DNA of 19,041 nt, from NCBI GenBank assembly GCA_023393265.1, contig JAEWME010000295.1, positions 1-19,041 on the forward strand, read 5' to 3'. The position numbers were made by a program, and so were the translations under genes. Shown here piece by piece: positions 15,368-19,041 of the stretch. The stretch is from Bacteroidota bacterium. Its GTDB lineage: Bacteria > Bacteroidota > Bacteroidia > Bacteroidales > Prolixibacteraceae. The notes under the pieces are model-generated. The model made no database searches. It was not told where the DNA came from and saw nothing but the letters and a program-made list of their open reading frames with translations. Position 1 is the first letter of the stretch; each line of letters opens with the position of its first letter.

Positions 15368-15937
15368 CTATTTCTTCTTTTTAGGTGAAATAAACATGGT
15401 CATTCTCTTTCCTTCCAACTGCGGTAATTGCTCTACCTTTCCTAATTCTTCGAGCTCCTGTGCAAATTTAAGGAGCAGGATTTCGCCTTGTTCCTTGAAC
15501 AAAATGGAGCGTCCTTTAAAGAACACGTAAGCTTTTACCTTGGCGCCTTCCTGCAAAAACTTCTCGGCATGGCGCAATTTAAACTGAAAATCATGATCAT
15601 CAGTATTGGGGCCGAACCGAATTTCCTTCACAACAACCTGGGCGGTTTTAGCCTTAATTTCTTTCTGCTTTTTCTTTTGCTGATAAAGAAATTTCTGATA
15701 ATCAATAATTTTACAAACGGGCGGATCAGCACTAGGTGAGATTTCCACGAGATCCAGTTCCAGCGCATCGGCCATTTTCAGAGCCTCCGACAGCGAGTAA
15801 ACACCGGGGTTCTCGACGTTTTCGCCAACTACACGAACTTGCTGAGCGCGAATCCGCTCATTGATCCGGTGCTGCGAAGCAGAATCATTTTTATTGCTTC
15901 CGCCACCCTGATTAGCTTTTTTAATTGTTATTGCCAA
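15368..15937 (-). CDS. infC: Translation initiation factor IF-3 (non-AUG start)
   Basis: IF-3 binds the 30S subunit, prevents 50S joining and proofreads the start codon and initiator tRNA. The product is 189 residues, with the N-domain (about 22-90, RINERIRAQQVRVVGE), a Lys-rich linker and the C-domain (KEIRFGPNTDDHDFQFKLRHAEKFL) with a basic tail. No ATG lies in frame before residue 55, which is inside the conserved N-domain. A TAA (complement of 15938-15940) lies directly before TTG at 15935-15937, so translation must begin at TTG or at the near-cognate ATA or ATT in codons 3 and 5. Non-AUG starts let IF-3 limit its own synthesis in E. coli (AUU) and may do so here. It follows thrS by 24 nt. 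Confidence 0.96.
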   Translation of the reverse strand: MAITIKKANQGGGSNKNDSASQHRINERIRAQQVRVVGENVENPGVYSLSEALKMADALELDLVEISPSADPPVCKIIDYQKFLYQQKKKQKEIKAKTAQVVVKEIRFGPNTDDHDFQFKLRHAEKFLQEGAKVKAYVFFKGRSILFKEQGEILLLKFAQELEELGKVEQLPQLEGKRMTMFISPKKKK

Positions 15938-15961
15938 TTACTACCGTTTAAGATTTAAAAA

Positions 15962-17911
15962 TTAATTATATAGCGAGGTCAACTGGTCATTCACTTCATT
16001 GTCAATCAAATCAACAAATTCCTGAAGTTTCATCGATCCTTTGTCTCCCTCTCCCTGCTTCCTCACCGAAACACTCTGCGATTCAGCCTCTTGCTCTCCT
16101 ACAATCAATAAATAAGGGATACGTTTCAACTCGTTATCCCTGATTTTACGACCAATCTTTTCATTTCGGTCGTCAATTAAAGCGCGAATATCGGAATTAT
16201 TTAGAAATTCTGAAACACTTTTTGCATAATCGTTATACTTTTCACTGATTGGGAGTACCACAACCTGGTTTGGAGCGAGCCAAAGCGGGAACTTTCCGGC
16301 GGTGTGTTCAATCAGCACTGCAACAAATCTTTCCATCGAACCAAATGGCGCGCGGTGAATCATCACCGGGCGGTGACGTTTGTCGTCGGCACCGATGTAC
16401 TCCAACTCGAAACGCTCCGGAAGGTTGTAGTCAACCTGAATGGTTCCCAACTGCCAGCTTCTGCCAAGAGCATCTTTTACCATAAAATCGAGCTTTGGTC
16501 CGTAAAAAGCAGCTTCGCCCAAAACGGTAACTGTCTTCAGGCCTTTCTCTGCCGAAGCTTCAATGATAGCTTGCTCTGCTTTATCCCAGTTTTCAGGAGA
16601 ACCAATGTATTTTTCAGGTTTATTAGGATCGCGTAATGAGATCTGAGCTGAATAATTTTCAAAATTCAGTGCCTTAAAAATGATAAAGATAATATCGATT
16701 ACTTTCTTGAATTCATCTTTAATCTGATCAGGACGACAGAATAAGTGCGCATCGTCCTGGGTAAACCCGCGAACGCGGGTCAAGCCATGCAACTCACCGC
16801 TCTGCTCGTAACGATAAACAGTTCCAAACTCAGCGAACCTGATAGGAAGATCCTTGTACGAACGTGGTTTGAACTTATAAAGTTCGCAGTGGTGCGGGCA
16901 ATTCATCGGTTTCAGCATGTATTCTTCGCCTTCTTCCGGAGTACGGATTACCTGAAACGAATCGGCCCCGTATTTCTGGAAGTGTCCCGAAGTTTTATAC
17001 AGGTTTACGTTCCCGATATGTGGCGTCATCACCTGTTCGTAGCCAAATTTTTTCTGAACTTTTTTCAGGAAATCTTCCAAACGCAGACGCAACATGGTTC
17101 CCTGCGGCAACCACATCGGCAAGCCCTGGCCAACGTTTTGCGAGAAGGTAAAAAGTTCCATTTCCTTACCAATTTTCCGGTGGTCGCGTTTCTTTGCTTC
17201 CTCAACCATTACCAGGTACTCTTCGAGCATTTTTTGCTTCGGGAAAGTGATACCATAAACGCGGGTGAGCATTTTATTTTTTTCGTTACCGCGCCAATAT
17301 GCTCCGGCAATTGAAGTCAGTTTTACGGCTTTAATGAAACTGGTATTTGGAAGGTGCGGGCCACGGCACAAATCAGTGAAATTTCCCTGATTATAAATGG
17401 TGATGGTCCCGTCCTCCAGTTCGGAGATCAATTCTTCTTTCAGATGATCGCCTTTGGCTGTAAACATTGCCAGCGCATCTTTCTTCGAGATTTCGCTTCT
17501 GACAATATCGTGCTTTTCGCGGGCCAGTTCCAGCATCTTCTTCTCAATCTTTTCCAGGTCTTTTTCGGTCAACTGCTGACCTTCCGGAAGATCTATATCG
17601 TAATAAAATCCGTTTTCGATGGTTGGGCCAATGCCAAATTTTGTACCCGGATAAAAAGCTTCAATAGCTTCAGCCATAAGGTGCGCAGATGAATGCCAGA
17701 ATGTTTCCTTTCCTTCGCGATCGTCCCATAACAACAATTTAATCGTTGCATCTTTATTAATGGTTCGCGATAAATCCCAGACTTCACCATCCACCATGAT
17801 GGACAGCACTTCTTTTGCCAAACGGCTGCTGATCGATTCAGCGATTTCCATTCCGGAAACTTCCTTGTCAAACTCCCTGACATTGCTATCGGGTAAAGTA
17901 ATTTTAATCAT
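15962..17911 (-). CDS. thrS: Threonyl-tRNA synthetase
   Basis: This enzyme charges tRNA-Thr in the cytosol and clears mischarged serine. The product is 649 residues, normal for bacteria. Domains in order are TGS (about 1-62), the editing domain with HSSAH (73-77) and CRGPH (182-186), the class-II catalytic core (about 270-540) and the anticodon-binding domain. Zinc ligands are expected at Cys338 (MNCPHH), His389 (DDAHLF) and His519 (MIHRAP). Motif 2 lies around RYEQSGELHGLTRVRG. The start is the ATG at 17909-17911, giving MIKITLPD; the frame is open to a TTG at 17941, but that would overlap the promoter. It is the first gene of the thrS-infC-rpmI-rplT operon, preceded by an exact -7 element. 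Confidence 0.98.
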   Translation of the reverse strand: MIKITLPDSNVREFDKEVSGMEIAESISSRLAKEVLSIMVDGEVWDLSRTINKDATIKLLLWDDREGKETFWHSSAHLMAEAIEAFYPGTKFGIGPTIENGFYYDIDLPEGQQLTEKDLEKIEKKMLELAREKHDIVRSEISKKDALAMFTAKGDHLKEELISELEDGTITIYNQGNFTDLCRGPHLPNTSFIKAVKLTSIAGAYWRGNEKNKMLTRVYGITFPKQKMLEEYLVMVEEAKKRDHRKIGKEMELFTFSQNVGQGLPMWLPQGTMLRLRLEDFLKKVQKKFGYEQVMTPHIGNVNLYKTSGHFQKYGADSFQVIRTPEEGEEYMLKPMNCPHHCELYKFKPRSYKDLPIRFAEFGTVYRYEQSGELHGLTRVRGFTQDDAHLFCRPDQIKDEFKKVIDIIFIIFKALNFENYSAQISLRDPNKPEKYIGSPENWDKAEQAIIEASAEKGLKTVTVLGEAAFYGPKLDFMVKDALGRSWQLGTIQVDYNLPERFELEYIGADDKRHRPVMIHRAPFGSMERFVAVLIEHTAGKFPLWLAPNQVVVLPISEKYNDYAKSVSEFLNNSDIRALIDDRNEKIGRKIRDNELKRIPYLLIVGEQEAESQSVSVRKQGEGDKGSMKLQEFVDLIDNEVNDQLTSLYN

Positions 17912-17938
17912 CGTTTTTTGTTTGTTAAAAACAGGGTG

Positions 17939-17946
17939 CAAAGATA
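17939..17946 (-). promoter_or_regulatory. Candidate -7 promoter element of the thrS operon
   Basis: The - strand reads TATCTTTG, an exact match to TAnnTTTG, 27 nt before the thrS ATG. It lies between the terminator of the upstream gene and thrS, where the operon promoter is expected. A TTTTC lies about 22 nt further upstream in place of a clean -33 TTTG. The short leader leaves little room for a T-box or similar thrS control RNA. Confidence 0.6.
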
Positions 17947-18016
17947 TATATTAATGACTTATTTTAATGAAAATCAGGATTGATTTTCAACACTTTTATA
18001 AACTGAAAATTTACAC

Positions 18017-18069
18017 AAAAAGAAACCGGCATCAACATCGTTTTATTGAACTCCTGATGTTGGCGCCGG
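18017..18069 (-). terminator. Intrinsic terminator after the DUF6588 gene
   Basis: Arms at 18026-18039 and 18056-18069 pair over 14 positions with one A-C mismatch and one G-T wobble, around a 16-nt loop. On the - strand the stem is followed by TTTCTTTTT (complement of 18017-18025). It starts 19 nt beyond the stop codon and separates this gene from thrS. Confidence 0.75.
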
Positions 18070-18088
18070 CTTCAGAGCAGAAATACAA

Positions 18089-19041
18089 TTATCTGTATCC
18101 GAAACTCATACCAACATTGTATGATGTGTACTCGGCTTTATTAAACGACGTGAAAAGACTGAAGAATCCAAGCTTCAACCGGAGTCCGGCATCGACACTC
18201 AGATTTTTATTCGAAAATTTCACTGAAATCGGATCAATCAGTTCATCTTTCGTCACAATTGGCCCTGCGCTTGTCGAAAAAGTAGTTTCAACGATGTATT
18301 TTCCGAGCAACTCAACGGTTGTTTCGCTCGAACTATGGCCAACGCCGCCAAATACAGTCAACACCCCAATTTTTTTCGACAAAATCAAACCGAACTTGGT
18401 CGTTTTGGTATCAAGGTCCAAATCCTGCTTTTCGCGATCGAAAGTAACCTGCACATTACCTCCTGAAAAATCATTCGGGTCGAAACTTATTTGACTTTGT
18501 GCATTGATTTTTGAGAAGCTGCCAAAAACAGCAGCATCAAAAGGAAGGTTCTTCAGCACCGGCATCCACTCTTTAAAATTGTGCTTCAAACCCAGGCCAA
18601 AAAAGCTAAACTGAAATTCGTCGCCGTTGTTGTCGTATTTCTTTTTAGGTACGAAGCGGCCAATCAAATCGGTATGCGGCAGTATACCAAAACCTATTTG
18701 GGCCATTGGTACCGGCACAATGTCGTAGCCTGTTCCTTCAGGAGTGCTGAAAGTTGAAATGACATTACCATCGGTATCATGTATTTGTAAAACAGGGCCA
18801 TCAACTTTTTCACCGGCGGCCGTTGGAGCAATGTGATCGGAAGGATTTTCGAGCGTAAGCTTCTGCAAACCAATATCATTCAAATCGAATGTTCTATCAC
18901 GATTAGGAATCTGAATGGCGCTGACGCTAAAATTTACATCGAAGCCAAACAGCTTGTGGGTTTCGGCAGAATTGTACCAACCGTTGTTTAAACCATCTCC
19001 AAAAGCCGAAGCGTAAGGATTTAAGTATCCCCTGACGAGCG
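18089..19041 (-). CDS. DUF6588-like outer-membrane beta-barrel protein (5' part missing)
   Basis: The frame is open from the right window edge to a TAA at 18089-18091, giving at least 316 residues. The N-terminus and any signal peptide are outside the window. A TTG at 18881-18883 is not the start: the same frame upstream encodes PYASAFGDGLNNGWYNSAE and FDVNFSVSAIQIPNRDRTFD, a pattern I associate with Bacteroidota DUF6588 proteins. The rest shows alternating amphipathic strands such as LPFDAAVFGSFSKINAQSQI, TKFGLILSKKIGVLTVFGGVG and LSVDAGLRLKLGFFSLF, and ends in GMSFGYR, in keeping with an outer-membrane barrel. The family function is unknown to me. It is followed by its own terminator and is not part of the thrS operon. 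Confidence 0.8.
   Translation of the reverse strand, partial: LVRGYLNPYASAFGDGLNNGWYNSAETHKLFGFDVNFSVSAIQIPNRDRTFDLNDIGLQKLTLENPSDHIAPTAAGEKVDGPVLQIHDTDGNVISTFSTPEGTGYDIVPVPMAQIGFGILPHTDLIGRFVPKKKYDNNGDEFQFSFFGLGLKHNFKEWMPVLKNLPFDAAVFGSFSKINAQSQISFDPNDFSGGNVQVTFDREKQDLDLDTKTTKFGLILSKKIGVLTVFGGVGHSSSETTVELLGKYIVETTFSTSAGPIVTKDELIDPISVKFSNKNLSVDAGLRLKLGFFSLFTSFNKAEYTSYNVGMSFGYR

Noticed and set aside
17912..17941. A 10-residue N-terminal extension of ThrS from a TTG
   Set aside because: The TTG lies within the -7 promoter element, and the TGS domain begins normally at the ATG at 17911.
17912..18016. A T-box or other leader RNA controlling thrS
   Set aside because: The exact -7 element lies 27 nt before the start codon, leaving no room for such a leader; T-boxes are also mainly a Firmicutes feature.
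17967..18494. A 175-codon + strand frame over the 3' part of the DUF6588 gene
   Set aside because: It is antisense to a clear outer-membrane protein frame and covers that gene's terminator.
1..19041. Mobile elements, CRISPR arrays or a defence island
   Set aside because: No transposase, integrase, phage protein, regularly spaced repeat or terminal inverted repeat pair was found; gene content is housekeeping and orphan genes.

Overview
The window reads as a piece of a Bacteroidota chromosome. The evidence is the gene families (DUF5606, DUF6588 and a TonB-dependent receptor with a C-terminal Phe), the near absence of Shine-Dalgarno sequences, and several upstream matches to the Bacteroidota -7 promoter element TAnnTTTG. 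A member of the Marinilabiliales/Prolixibacteraceae is plausible from general protein character, but no sequence search was possible. Most of the window is housekeeping. I see no insertion sequence, phage gene, CRISPR array or defence island.

Layout. Positions 1-220 hold the end of a tRNA operon on the + strand: a truncated tRNA (probably Tyr), tRNA-Gly(TCC) and an intrinsic terminator. Positions 270-8154 are on the - strand and concern nitrogen assimilation: argH, then gltB and gltD (glutamate synthase large and small subunits). GltBD makes glutamate, the precursor of the arginine pathway that ArgH completes. Positions 8463-9161 (+) encode a two-helix DUF1003 membrane protein. It converges on a lone ECF sigma factor (9250-9756, -). 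Positions 10090-12615 (+) encode a BtuB-like TonB-dependent receptor and a small DUF5606 protein. These converge on a secreted clan GH-D glycosidase-like protein (12666-14525, -).

Positions 14652-17946 (-) form the classical thrS-infC-rpmI-rplT translation operon, with a good promoter in front of thrS and a clean terminator after rplT. From 18089 to the right edge (-) lies the C-terminal part of a DUF6588 outer-membrane protein, separated from thrS by its own terminator.

Starts. Four of the longest possible reading frames begin at TTG or GTG. For gltB, argH and thrS an in-frame ATG just downstream fits the family better and is used here. infC is the exception: it has no in-frame ATG anywhere near its N-terminus and an in-frame stop directly before a TTG, so it must start at a non-AUG codon.

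The observations most worth a second look are modest. They are the non-AUG infC start, an arginine-rich 19-codon leader frame before argH, a GC-rich structured patch before the TonB receptor, a stem-loop between rpmI and rplT where L20 could act, and the atypical GH-D enzyme without a polysaccharide-utilisation neighbourhood. I did not find a convincing undescribed multi-gene system.
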